Below, one piece after another: positions 12,098-22,150 of a stretch of DNA of 64,000 nucleotides. Numbering within the stretch: the first letter of the stretch is position 1; the number at the start of each line of letters is the position of its first letter. This DNA is from Eustoma russellianum. Taxonomy: Eukaryota > Streptophyta > Magnoliopsida > Gentianales > Gentianaceae. Where the stretch lies: positions 16,464,516-16,528,515 of the forward strand of contig AP025066.1 of assembly GCA_036186865.1 (NCBI GenBank). Direction: 5' to 3'. Both the position numbers and the translations under genes were made by a program. The notes below the pieces were generated by a model. That model saw only the letters and a program-made list of their open reading frames with translations. It was not told the origin of the DNA and made no database searches.

Positions 12098-13195
12098 TTA
12101 AGGGACAAGAACTAGCTTGGCGAGAACTTCATCGATTGAGTCAACTTCTTCTAGGCCAAATTCTTCCATGTCTCGCTGAAGAGGTGGTTGCCGTGGGTGG
12201 CTTGTTTTTTGGCTTAGGGCATCAGCGACTTTGTTAGCTTTTCCTGGATGATACTGAATGGAGAGATCATAATCTTTGATCAATTCCAACCATCTACGTT
12301 GCCGCATATTGAGCTCTTTCTGGGTAAAGAGGTACTTTAAGCTCTTGTGGTCTGTATAGATCTCGCACTTCTCGCCATATAAATAGTGCCTCCATATCTT
12401 TAACGCGAATACCACTGCGGCAAGTTCAAGATCATGGATAGGATAGTTTTGCTCAAAGGGTTTCAACTGTCGGGATGCATAGGCTATCACTTTGTCATTC
12501 TGCATAAGGACGCATCCGAGACCATTCTTCGAAGCATCACTGTACACTACGTACTTCTCACCAGGAGTGGGTTGAGCTAGAATAGGAGCGGATGTCAACT
12601 TTGCTTTTAGCTCCGAGAAACTCTTTTCACAATCGGCACTCCACTCAAACTTGGTCTTCTTTTGAGTCAATCTAGTGAGGGGAACAGCTATCCTCGAAAA
12701 TCCTTCCACAAACTTCCTGTAATATCCGGCTAGTCCGAGAAAACTTCTCACTTCAGTAACGTTTGTTGGCCTGGGCCATTCCGTGATAGCTTCAATTTTC
12801 TTGGGATCCACTGAAATCCCATCTTTTGAAATCACATGACCAAGGAATGATACACTTCGCAGCCAAAACTGGCATTTGCTAAACTTAGCATACAACTGTC
12901 TTGCTCTTAGAATATTCAAGACTGTCCTCAAATGGACTGCGTGAGTCTCTTCGTCGGGTGAATAAATCAAGATGTCGTCTATGAAGACCACTACGAATTT
13001 GTCCAACTGTTCTTGAAAGATTCGATTCATGAGGTCCATAAAGGTGGCAGGGGCATTGGTCAAACCAAAAGGCATGACTAAGAACTCATAGTGTCCATAA
13101 CAGGTTCTGCAAGCAGTCTTAGGGACATCTTCTGCCTTAATCTTCAATTGAAAGTATCCAGATCGTAGGTCAATCTTACTAAAAATTCGAGATCC
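12098..13195 (-). pseudogene. pol: Tekay-1 reverse transcriptase (palm) and RNase H, exon 3
   Basis: This is an open stretch of 366 codons after intron 2. It begins GSRIFSKIDLRSGY and contains the RT catalytic motif FIDDILIYS (intact Asp pair), then LGHVIS and FLGLAGYYRKF. RNase H motifs follow: YSDASKNGLG, the Glu in HDLELAAVVFALK, and TDHKSLKYL. Without splicing the preceding bases give an apparent start MQG; I prefer a splice acceptor there (see intron 2). It ends at a TAA before the integrase zinc region. Confidence 0.9.
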
Positions 13196-13269
13196 CTGCA
13201 TTAAAATGCTTTAGATAGGGTTTCAAAGGATTTAAATCTTAGTCAAGTTAAAACTTAGGAGTTACTTAC
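13196..13269 (-). other. intron 2 in Tekay-1 pol (74 bp)
   Basis: The upstream exon ends DQLR, then the minus strand reads GTAAGT at the donor and TGCAG at the acceptor, followed by GSRIFSKID. Removing it restores the conserved RT junction 'DQLxGxRxFSKID' in phase 0. Tekay-2 has an intron at exactly the same codon boundary (21007-21076). Confidence 0.85.
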
Positions 13270-14111
13270 CCTGAGTTGGTCGAATAAATCATCAACCCGT
13301 GGTAATGGGTACTTGTTCTTTATGGTGATCTTGTTGAGCTCTCGGTAATCGATGCATAAGCGCATACTTCCATCTTTCTTTTTCACAAATAGCACCGGAG
13401 CACCCTAAGGTGAAACACTGGGGCGAATAAGTTTCCTTTCTAATAGCTCATGTAACTGTTCCTTTAGCTCCTTTAATTCCCCAGGTGCCATACGATAATG
13501 GGCTTTCGATATGGGTTCAGCTCCTGGAACAAGGTTTATTTAAAAAGCAATCTCGCGATCAGGAGGTAGTCTAGGCAGATCATCAGGAAATACATCAGGG
13601 TATTCATTAACAACTGGAACTTGTGCAAGGGTAGGGCTTTCTTGTTCAGCACTTAAAACATAAACCAAGAATCCTTCATGACCTTTCTTTAATGCTTGGC
13701 TGGCACGAGCTGCGTTAACAAAGACTTTCTTGGATGGTTTCTTTAACTTAGTTCCTCCTTGGAATGACTTCTCCTCTCGAGTTGGGTTCTTAATGATAAC
13801 TTGCCTGCCTCGGCAGTCAATATGAGCATGATTCTTTGAGAGCCAATCCATTCTAAGAATCACGTCAAAATCACTCATAGATATAGGAATCAAATTGGCC
13901 TCAAACAGCTGGTCATTAAACTCCATGGCACAATTCCTGAATATGTGATGGGAAACAAGCACCTGGTCGCCAGCTGCTTGTACTCTATAAGGTGAATCTA
14001 ATCGGATTGGATCTTGATCGATATTCTTAGCAAATTTCCTTGAGATAAATGAGTGGCTAGCGCCACTGTCGAACAACACATTTGCAGGTATGCTACACAC
14101 TAAGATAGTTC
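13270..14111 (-). pseudogene. pol: Tekay-1 aspartic protease and RT N-terminal part, exon 2
   Basis: The protease part has the catalytic DSG motif in VLFDSGASHSFIS and the second motif 'VILRMDWLSKN'. RT finger motifs follow (YRMAPGELKEL, LIRPSVSP, GAPVLF, KKDGSMRLCIDYRELN, KNKYPLPR). Two in-frame stops break it: a TAA near 13540 and a TAG at 13405-13407 where Trp is expected in 'SPWGAPVLF'. The first coding base after intron 1 completes the codon begun in gag, so gag and pol appear to be one reading frame after splicing. Confidence 0.88.
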
Positions 14112-14193
14112 CTGAACCAGGCACGTTTTTCTAAGTAATATGATAGTCATGCATAAGTGAAAGGTATTGAAGACATAAAACTTTAAATCTTAC
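14112..14193 (-). other. intron 1 in Tekay-1 between gag and protease (82 bp)
   Basis: Minus strand donor ACTG|GTAAGA and acceptor GGTTCAG|GAACT. Joining the flanks gives DVVTGTILVC, a continuous gag-protease frame in phase 1. Tekay-2 has the same intron at the same phase (20081-20164), joining to VVAGTILVC. Confidence 0.8.
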
Positions 14194-15382
14194 CAGTCAC
14201 TACATCAGCAGTCTCTTCAACATCAGCATCAGTCATAGCGTGCACCCTTGCATTTGCACGTGGCCGCTGGTTCCTTTGCTGTTGTGGTGGTTGTGCTCCC
14301 TTTTCCGGGCAATCCTTAATCATATGACCATCCTTTCCGCATCCAAAGCACTTACTGGTCTTCCACCTACACTCTCCCACGTGCTTCTTCTGGCAATGAG
14401 GGCATTCTGGTATCGCTGGCTGCTGAGCTGGGGCCTGATTCTTCGGCTGATTATTTTGATTTTGCTTGCGGCGCTGATTCTGTCCTTGGGATTGTCCCTG
14501 ACGAACAGATCCTCTGAAATTCTTCTTAGCCATTTTCCTATACTTCTCATTTCCGGTCCCTTGTCTTTCTCCCTTTTGACCCACATCATCTCTTCGTATA
14601 ATATCTCTCTTTATACGGTAGCATGCATCCAATAGTGCTCCAAAATTGGTAGGATTTGCATTTACCAACCATGTCCTAATTCTTGGGTTTAGACCTCTTT
14701 CAAACTTCAGCATTTTCGTTTCTTCATCATTCATAGTAACAGGCTGAAACCTCCCAAGTGCGATGAACTTATTTGCATACTCAGCTACTGTCATGCCCGA
14801 CTCTTGCTTCAGAGATTCAAACTCATGCCTCTTTTGCAATTTGACTGACGGAGGGATATAGAACTTATGAAATTCTTGCAGAAATCTTTCCCAAGTAATA
14901 GGTCTAGGCAAAGGTTGCAGATTCGTCTTCCACCATTGATTAGTTTCACTGATCAAGAAAGGTCTGATAGCCTGAGCTTTCATCTCCTCTGGGGCTTGAA
15001 TTAGCTCAAAACAATTTTCAACTTCATCTAGCCACTTCTCCGCAGTATCTGGGTCAGGTTTTCCCTCAAATGGTGGTACATTAGCCCTCTTGAGCTTCTC
15101 AAAATAGTATTGAGCATCCCTTACTGGCTGATGTGGCTGAGGTGGAGCATTCTGATGAATTAGGCCTTGTCCTATCTGAGTAACAACTTGACAAAAGGTC
15201 TGAAATGTATTCATATCCGGAATGACCGGAGGAACAGGTGCCTGTGGAGCCGGTGGTGGATTATTCTGTGCTGGAGGATCCTGGTCCGGCTGAGGTGGCG
15301 GCGGAACCTATTCTGGTGGTGGAGGAATGGGCTCCTGAGCAGCTAGTCGTGCTCTCGGAGGTCTGCCACGTGGTCTCACCAT
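14194..15382 (-). pseudogene. gag: Tekay-1 gag with CCHC zinc knuckle
   Basis: This is the nucleocapsid/capsid precursor. The likely start is ATG at 15382-15380 (MVRPRGRPPRAR...), followed by a Pro/Gln-rich stretch broken by a TAG at 15308-15310. From 15214 it is open. It holds the gypsy gag domain (YFEKLKRANVPPFEGKPDP; TWERFLQEFHKFYIP; GMTVAEYANKFIALG), then a basic Gln/Asn-rich linker. It ends with CFGCGKDGHMIKDC (C-x2-C-x4-H-x4-C) and the tail 'ARVHAMTDADVEE'. The last codon is completed across intron 1. Confidence 0.9.
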
Positions 15383-15673
15383 CTGCACTTATGGGTTTAT
15401 CGTCTATTTAGAATATCGGAATAATCATCAATTTATTTGACCAAGGACCATAATCTGAAAATTTTAAAATACGAAAAGAAAGGGCATGTCTTACGTCATA
15501 GACCTAGCTTCATAGTTCAGGATTCTTCATTAAGTTACATCCTAAACCCGGTCTACGTGGTCCTAGTCTAAGGCCATCACTCATCTAAGATCATGACTTA
15601 GGTCTAAGATCAAACTTAGATTGCTAAGATCATAACTTAGTCCTACGTTCTGCCCGAAATCTAGAGCCTGGGC

Positions 15674-15684
15674 TCTGATACCAC
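15674..15684 (-). other. primer-binding site of Tekay-1
   Basis: Minus strand TGGTATCAGAG directly inside the 5' LTR boundary; initiator-Met tRNA type. Confidence 0.88.
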
Positions 15685-15685
15685 C

Positions 15686-18600
15686 TGTAGCGCCCCACAC
15701 CCGGGCCTCGTCCGGATACGGTGCATCCGCCATATTTCACTGAGGAGAGTACAAGGCGTCATGCATAACATGCGAACATCCATAACATAAGTCTTGGACT
15801 CCCATGCTAACATTCAACATGGTAGTAAAATTTCGGCAGAATTAAAACTTTTCAAATCAAACGTGCATCACCAATTTACTAAGTTCCCAAAGGTAGTAGT
15901 CCCACAACATAACATAACTGAAATCCAGAGAGCTCAAACATAGTCATGATACAGAACGTCCTGGCAGCACAAAAGTCCTTAAGCTTAGCTCCCTTCATAT
16001 CTTCTCGCCTATGGATAAGGTACCATCGGCTCATCCTCGATCCATTCTACATTGGCATTATCTGGCTCTAGAGGAAAAATAAAGTGTGAGTGATAAAAAT
16101 CACTCAGCAAGAATACAATAAACGACCATGAAATACGTAAAGAATCATAACATGAATGTATTACCCCAAAAACCTCAAAGAATCATAATTCATACCTGAT
16201 CTTAAATCCTGAGCTTGCTTGACGTTCAGCTTAAGCATATTTTTAGGGAATGCTATACCATACCTGGTCTTAGATCCTGAACTTACTTGGCGTTCGGCTT
16301 AAGCATGTTTTCAGGTAATGCTATACCAATAATAACTTATAACCATCAACTGTAACATGCAACGTGTCCTCATGATCGTGAATTATGCAAGATGCAATGC
16401 ATGATGTCATGTCATGTCAAAACATCATTTTGGTCCATAAAGTAACATGTCGTAAAAAAACAGAGTGTTAGATCAATTAACCCCGGATCTGAGCGGGTCC
16501 AGAACATATCATCAGACCAATTAACCCCGGGTCTGAACGGGTCCAGAACAGATATCAGATCAATTAACCCCGGATCTGAGCGGGGTCCAGAACATATCAT
16601 CAGACCAATTAACCCCGTTCAGTTAACCCTGGATCTGAGCGGGTCCAGAACATATCATCAGACCAATTAACCCCGGGTCTGAACGGGTCCAGAACAGATA
16701 TCAGATCAATTAACCCCGGATCTGAGCGGGTCCATAACATATCATCAGACCAATTAACCCCGGGTCTGAACGGGTCCAGAACAGATATCAGATCAATTAA
16801 CCCTGGATCTGAGCGGGTCCAGAACATATCATCAGACCAATTAACTCCGGGTCTGAACGGGTCCAGAACAGATATCAGATCAATTAACCCCAGATCTGAG
16901 CGGGTCAAGAACATATCATGTCATCAGACCAATTAACCCCGGGTCTGGAGTCGGTTTAGTCGCATGCTTGGCCGGCAAAGAAATCATGAAGCTTTCTTTT
17001 AAAAACATGGGACCGTAAAAACTTTTCATGCATAACGAAAACATAGCTGCTTATAAAACTTGCTTGCATCATAAAATCCATGAAAATCAGTTTCATGATC
17101 ATGCATGATACATGCCGTGATATGCAATGCAAGTCATGACATGAATAAGCGTATGCATTCCTTATAACATATCAACATGCATGAATGCGGAGGCTAAATT
17201 CTTCCAGACTTTTACTTCATATTCATGGGGCGGTTAAGCTAACCGTATAAGTCCATTTCCATAGTCTTTTGTTATCCATACATTAGGTGGAATCTTGATG
17301 CATGTCGTAAAAATTTCCGATTACTTCGATAATCATAAAGGGGCTCATTTACTTAATTTCTGAAATGGGTTAGATGCTGAAACTGATCTGACCTATTTTA
17401 CCAAAAATTCAATTGCGGCAAATTCGTGATTTATTTTTCGGATATACCAACTTGCACAAGTCATAAACATGTGGAACTAGTATCCTACCGAAATTTAGCC
17501 TATTTGCATATCTCTAAGTCTCTTTTCTGAGTCCATAAATTCGTTACTAAACTTCAGGTTGATTCCAGTGATTTCAGTTGAGCAGTTTGACCAATTAATT
17601 CATATAAAATAATCCAGAGCTTTTTTTACCAAAATTCCAGCTGGCCTGTTTACTACACTCATAGTAGTATTACCATGCCAAAAATCAGCTTTATTGGTCC
17701 TCTACAAGGTTTCTTTTCTAGCCGTTCAATACGTTACATCATTCTATCATGTTCCAGAATTTACAGCCTGAGCAGTCTCACTAATTATTTTATAAAAAAT
17801 TAACCATAACATATTTTACCGAAATTCCAACTCTCATCTCTGATCACTCAGGGAACCAGCTCTGTGCCAAAAATCAGATTTATTGAAGGTCCACAAAGTC
17901 CTCTTTTAATTCGTTGAATCCAGTGATCAATTCTGCCCAACTCCAGAATTTTCCTCTTGAGCAGTTTTACCGTATAATTTTTTAAAAATAATCCCTAACT
18001 GATTTTAACGAAATTCCAACTCTCCCTTGGGCTACACTAGTAAGGCTAACTTTGTACCAAAAATTAGCTTCATTGAAGTTCTGTAAGGCCAGCTTTTAAA
18101 CCATCTAAAACGTCACTCTATTCTGTCCAATTCTAGTGGTTTGCTATTTTGTCATCTATCCAAGTCAAATGTCCATGTCTTCAATCATTACTTTGGACCG
18201 AAACTTCTGTATTGCCTTAACCATATTTTACAACACATATTCAAGCATGCATTCATATTCAAGAGTCATCTTAATCTAAACTTACCAACAACCTCATAAA
18301 GCTCCTAGCTTTCACATGTATTCTTTCCTTAGGACCTTTTGTGTTACATTCACAAGTCAATCTTGTCTAGATTTACTTAGGTGAACCTTATTTCACTCTA
18401 GGTCAGCCTTATTTCATATAGCATATAGGAAAAGACTTCATCTTTTGAAGGAATAAATCACATGCAAAGCATTGTTCTTAGGGAATCACTAACATATAGT
18501 CTTGAACTTAAGGTATTCAACTAAAGATCATATCTTAAGAACTTCTAAGCATTCAAGTCACAAACTCTTTAAATAAATCATGAGAGATCATTGTATACTT

Positions 18601-19713
18601 GCCTCTTCAAGCTAAAGCTCTTGTCTTTGCTTGGTTATGAAGTGAGATGTGATGAAATCCTTCTCCTTCCTTTCCCTTGAGCATACGGTTTTGATGAAAA
18701 TGAAAGGATTCATGTTAGCTTCATTCTTTACCAAAATAAGAATTCACTTAAGGGAACTTGGAATAAGACTTACCTAGATGTCTTCTTGAGTCTTGAAGTT
18801 GAAGTTAAACTCCTATCCTTCAAGATGTTGGGGCCGAAATATTTGTGAGAGTAAGAGGGAATTTTGCTAAGTGTTGCTTGGCTTGCTTGGGAAGAATTTT
18901 CTAGATGATTGTAAGATGTTGTCTTGAAAAATTTAAAAACCTAGGAGAGGAGGGAGGCTTGGCCGATTTTTGGAGGGAGAATAGGGAGGGTTAGGGTTTT
19001 CTTGAGTGCTAATCAAGGTTAAGTTAGTATAACCTTGGTTACTTTATTCAAACTATAGTTACTTTTGGGCTAACCCAAGTTATTTTATCAAATCATGGTT
19101 ATCTTAACCTTGGTTTAAGGGAAGAGTAACCATGGTAGGTTTTGAAATCCTCCATGGTTAATTTAGGCATGCTGGCCGATTTTAGGTTGGGGTCTTTATG
19201 ACCTCAACCACACTACTTCGTTCTTTAATGAGTTGTCTTACTTGTTCCTTAAATGCTTGTCTATTTCGTTTTCTATTTATTCTTTGCATGATAACTTCTT
19301 GTCTTATCATTTTAACTAATAAAATTGGCTAGAGAATTCTAGAACCTCTCCATGTATAGGCCAAAATTTTAGGCTTCTTGGGACACTTGAGATTTCTTGT
19401 AATTTTAATTTATGCACTATATTGTCTTTCTTTATTTTATCGTATTCCAAGAGTATCATATGTATGTATACATATGCATATACACGCCTAGGTGTACTAT
19501 ATATTTATACATTCCATACACATATATCATATACACGCACATACATACCTAGTGATGTGTATGGTTTATATATCTCTATATTTCATGTACCACTTCAATA
19601 GTATTTAAGTAAAAAGAGTTGAGTGGACTTAAGTAACATGGGCTTAAGGAAATCATTGCTTTCATTCCGTCGCTTATGCATAGTTCTTAAGTACATGTCG
19701 TTGGGGTACAACA
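15686..19713 (-). repeat. 5' LTR of Tekay-1
   Basis: 4,028 bp, TGTAGCG... to ...GTACAACA. It aligns end to end with 6739-10632, and most of the 134 bp length difference is extra hairpin units at 16469-16948. A promoter for the minus-strand transcript would lie in its right half; the AAGTAACC/GGTTACTT cluster is at ~19010-19140. Confidence 0.9.
16469..16948 (-). repeat. LTR minisatellite of covarying hairpins, about 12 units
   Basis: Same alternating A/B hairpin units as at 7533-7865, but about twelve rather than eight. One rearranged unit lies at ~16605-16640, where a second partial 'agttaaccc' core follows the first. Confidence 0.9.
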
Positions 19714-19995
19714 AGGATACATTGAGAAAAAGGAGACATTAATTAAATCAACTAAATTCATTCTGTCAAAGAAAATAGATGCAACCGAGATATATGTGGT
19801 GCCTAAGAAGACGGCTAGATCCCCTCTTTCTTCATCTCATCATGCTTCTTCTTCATATCATACAAGATATAATTATGCGCCATATAGATATGAGAAGAAA
19901 CCAATTTCATTCCATGCATCTAGATCACGCACTATGCAACATAACACAAGAACATATCAAAGACGACAACCACAAAATGTTCACAATGGAATTCT
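19714..19995 (+). pseudogene. gag: copia gag, 3' part, after Tekay-1
   Basis: AGGAT at 19714-19718 is the right copy of the Tekay-1 target duplication. The frame then continues the SIRE-like gag C-terminus (YIEKKETLIKSTKF..., a Ser/His/Tyr/Arg-rich tail). Copia sequence stops at ~19990-20010, where it changes without a gap into the C-terminus of a gypsy gag. Copia protease, integrase and RT are absent. Confidence 0.8.
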
Positions 19996-20080
19996 CGGCC
20001 CAACCAGCATCAGCGTACAAACGCGAGGGTCCACGTTATGACTGACGCCGCTGTTGAGGAGGCTAATGACGTCGTGGCAG
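19996..20080 (+). pseudogene. gag: Tekay-2 gag C-terminal remnant
   Basis: The frame ending at 20080 reads ...TNARVHVMTDAAVEEANDVV, closely matching the Tekay-1 gag tail, and is spliced at 20080 into protease. The boundary with copia gag is ambiguous by about 15 bp. Confidence 0.8.
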
Positions 20081-20164
20081 GTATATTTTAAATTTTATGC
20101 AATACTTGAATTTTTGTAAGATATTGTTGCTTTGTTGTTGCTTAGTAAATCTTGCATAAATCAG
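20081..20164 (+). other. intron 1 in Tekay-2 (84 bp)
   Basis: GCAG|GTATAT donor and AAATCAG|GAACT acceptor; splicing gives VVAGTILVC in frame. The intron interior has diverged strongly from that of Tekay-1 while the splice sites and phase are kept. Confidence 0.8.
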
Positions 20165-21006
20165 GAACTATTTTAGTATGTTCTGTGCCTGCCAATGTAC
20201 TGTTTCATAGTGGCGCCAGCCACTCATTTATCTCGAAGAAATTTGCAAAGAATATTGATCACAACCCAATCTATATTGAGACACCCTATAGAGTTCAAGC
20301 AGCTGGGGATCAGGTGCTTGTCTCTCATCACATCTTCTGGAATTGCGTGCTTGAGTTTGAGGATCAACGGTTTGAAGCCGACTTAATCCCCATATCTATG
20401 GGTGATTTCGATATAATTCTTGGAATGGACTGGCTCTCCAAGAATTTTGCACACATCGATTGCAGTGAAAATTGGGTTACTATTAAGGACCCAACGCGCA
20501 AGGAAGTAAATTTTCAGGGAGGTTCGAAATTAAGGAAGTGTCCCAAGAACGTCTATGTAAATGCGATCCGTGCCAGTAAAACATTGAAGAAAGGACACGA
20601 AAGATTCCTTGTTTATGCGTTGAATGTTGACCGAGCATCCTCCGACCTTTCTCAAGTCTCAGTGGTCTGAGAATATCCTGATGTCTTTCCAGAGGAATTA
20701 CCGGGCCTTCCCCCAGATCGGGAAATCTCTTTTGAGATTAATCTAATCCCGGGAGCTGAGCCGATATCGAAGGCTCCCTATCGGATGGCGCCTGCGGAAT
20801 TAAAAGAATTGAAGGAGCAGTTACAGGAGCTGTTGGAGAAGAAACTTATTCGCCCAAGTGTCTCGCCTTGGGGCGCTCCTGTGTTATTTGCAAAGAAAAA
20901 GGATGGGAGTATGCGCCTGCGCATTGACTATAGAGAACTCAACAAAATCACAATAAAGAACAAATACACATTGCCTAGGATCGACGACCTGTTCGATCAG
21001 CTTCGG
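20165..21006 (+). pseudogene. pol: Tekay-2 protease and RT N-terminal part
   Basis: The protease region reads VLFHSGASHSFIS, so the catalytic Asp of DSG is replaced by His; the second motif 'IILGMDWLSKN' is intact. A TGA at 20668-20670 interrupts the PR-RT linker before EYPDVFPEELPGLPP. The RT fingers run on open to 21006 (YRMAPAELKEL, KKDGSMRLRIDYRELN, KNKYTLPRIDDLFDQLR), the codon before intron 2. Confidence 0.88.
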
Positions 21007-21076
21007 GTAAGCGATTAAAATTTTTATTTCAATGATAATTCTACTTTGAACACTGTCTAAAAATATCTTGAAACAG
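21007..21076 (+). other. intron 2 in Tekay-2 (70 bp)
   Basis: CGG|GTAAGC donor and GAAACAG|GGGACA acceptor, phase 0, restoring DQLRGTRIFSKID. Same position as 13196-13269 in Tekay-1. Unspliced, the region contains in-frame stops. Confidence 0.85.
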
Positions 21077-22150
21077 GGGACACGAATTTTCAGTAAGATT
21101 GATCTTCGTTTGGGATACTTCCAATTGAAGATCAAATCTGAGCATGTCCCGAAAACTGCATTCAAGACACGTTATGGACATTACGAATTTCTTGTAATGC
21201 CATTTGGATTAACCAACGCCCCCGCGGTGTTTATGGATCTGACAAATCGAGTATTTCAAGAGCAACTGAACAAGTTTGTTGTGGTTTTCATCGATGATAT
21301 CTTGATCTACTCACCGGACGAAGAGTCCCATGTGGCCCATTTAAGGACTGTCCTCGACATTTTACGGAGAAAGCAACTGTATGCCAAGTTCAGTAAATGC
21401 GAATTTTTATTACACAGTGCAACATTTCTGGGACATGTTATATCGGAGGATGGAATATCTGTAGATCCCAAAAAGATCGAGGCAATTACAGAATGGCCAA
21501 TGCCAACAAATGTTATGGATGTACGGAGTTTCCTTGGTCTCGCTGGCTATTATCGCAAGTTCGTTGAAGGGTTTTTTCGGATTGCGATGCCTCTCACCCG
21601 TTTGACCCTAAAAAAGACAAAGTTCGAATGGACCTCAGACTGTGAAAGGAGTTTTACCGAATTGAAGGAGAAGCTGACCTCTGCTCCAGTGTTGGTGCAA
21701 CCGATTCTAGGTGAAGGTTTCATAGTGTAAGTGATGCCTCGAAAAATGGACTAGGATGCATGTTAATGCAGAGAGACCGAGTAATTGCGTACGCATCCTG
21801 GCAGCTGAAGCCGTTTGAGCAGAATTACCCAGTACATAATCTCGAGCTTGCAGTTGTAGTCTTTGCCTTAAAATATGGAGACATTATTTGTACGGTGAAG
21901 GGTGCGAGATCTTCACGGATCACAAGAGTCTTAAGTACCTTTTCACTCAGAAGGAATTAAATATGCGTCAACGTCGATGGCTAGAGTTAATAAAGGATTA
22001 TGACCTCTCTATTCAGTATCATCTGGGAAAAGCTAATAAAGTTGCCGACGCCCTGAGTCGAAAGACAAGCCATCCGCGTCAACCACCTTTGCAGCGTGAT
22101 ATGGAAGAGTTTGATCTCGAGGTGGTTGATTCCATTGATTGTGTGCTCGC
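21077..22150 (+). pseudogene. pol: Tekay-2 reverse transcriptase palm and RNase H
   Basis: The RT keeps FIDDILIYS and FLGLAGYYRKF. A one-base deletion near 21728 (at VYSDASKNG) and another near 21872 (before WRHYLYGE) break the RNase H frame. RNase H motifs are still recognisable (SDASKNGLG, HNLELAVVVFALK, TDHKSLKYL). Confidence 0.87.

Larger units (their letters stand above)
6739..19713 (-). mobile_element. Tekay-1: complete Del/Tekay-type gypsy chromovirus
   Basis: A 12,975 bp element on the minus strand. From its 5' end: LTR 15686-19713, PBS 15674-15684, gag, intron 1, protease/RT, intron 2, RT-RNase H, integrase with chromodomain, polypurine tract 10633-10645, and LTR 6739-10632. Order PR-RT-RH-IN, the C-terminal chromodomain-like tail and ~4 kb LTRs fit the Del/Tekay chromovirus clade. 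It is flanked by AGGAT on both sides and sits inside copia gag. The two LTRs are very similar by eye, so insertion looks fairly recent compared with its neighbours, yet the coding region carries several stops and one 5 bp deletion. Confidence 0.92.

Noticed and set aside
12098..13201. MQG start as a true translation start for Tekay-1 RT
   Set aside because: The ATG lies in the last bases of intron 2 (TGCAG acceptor); Tekay-2 has no Met there, and splicing explains both copies.
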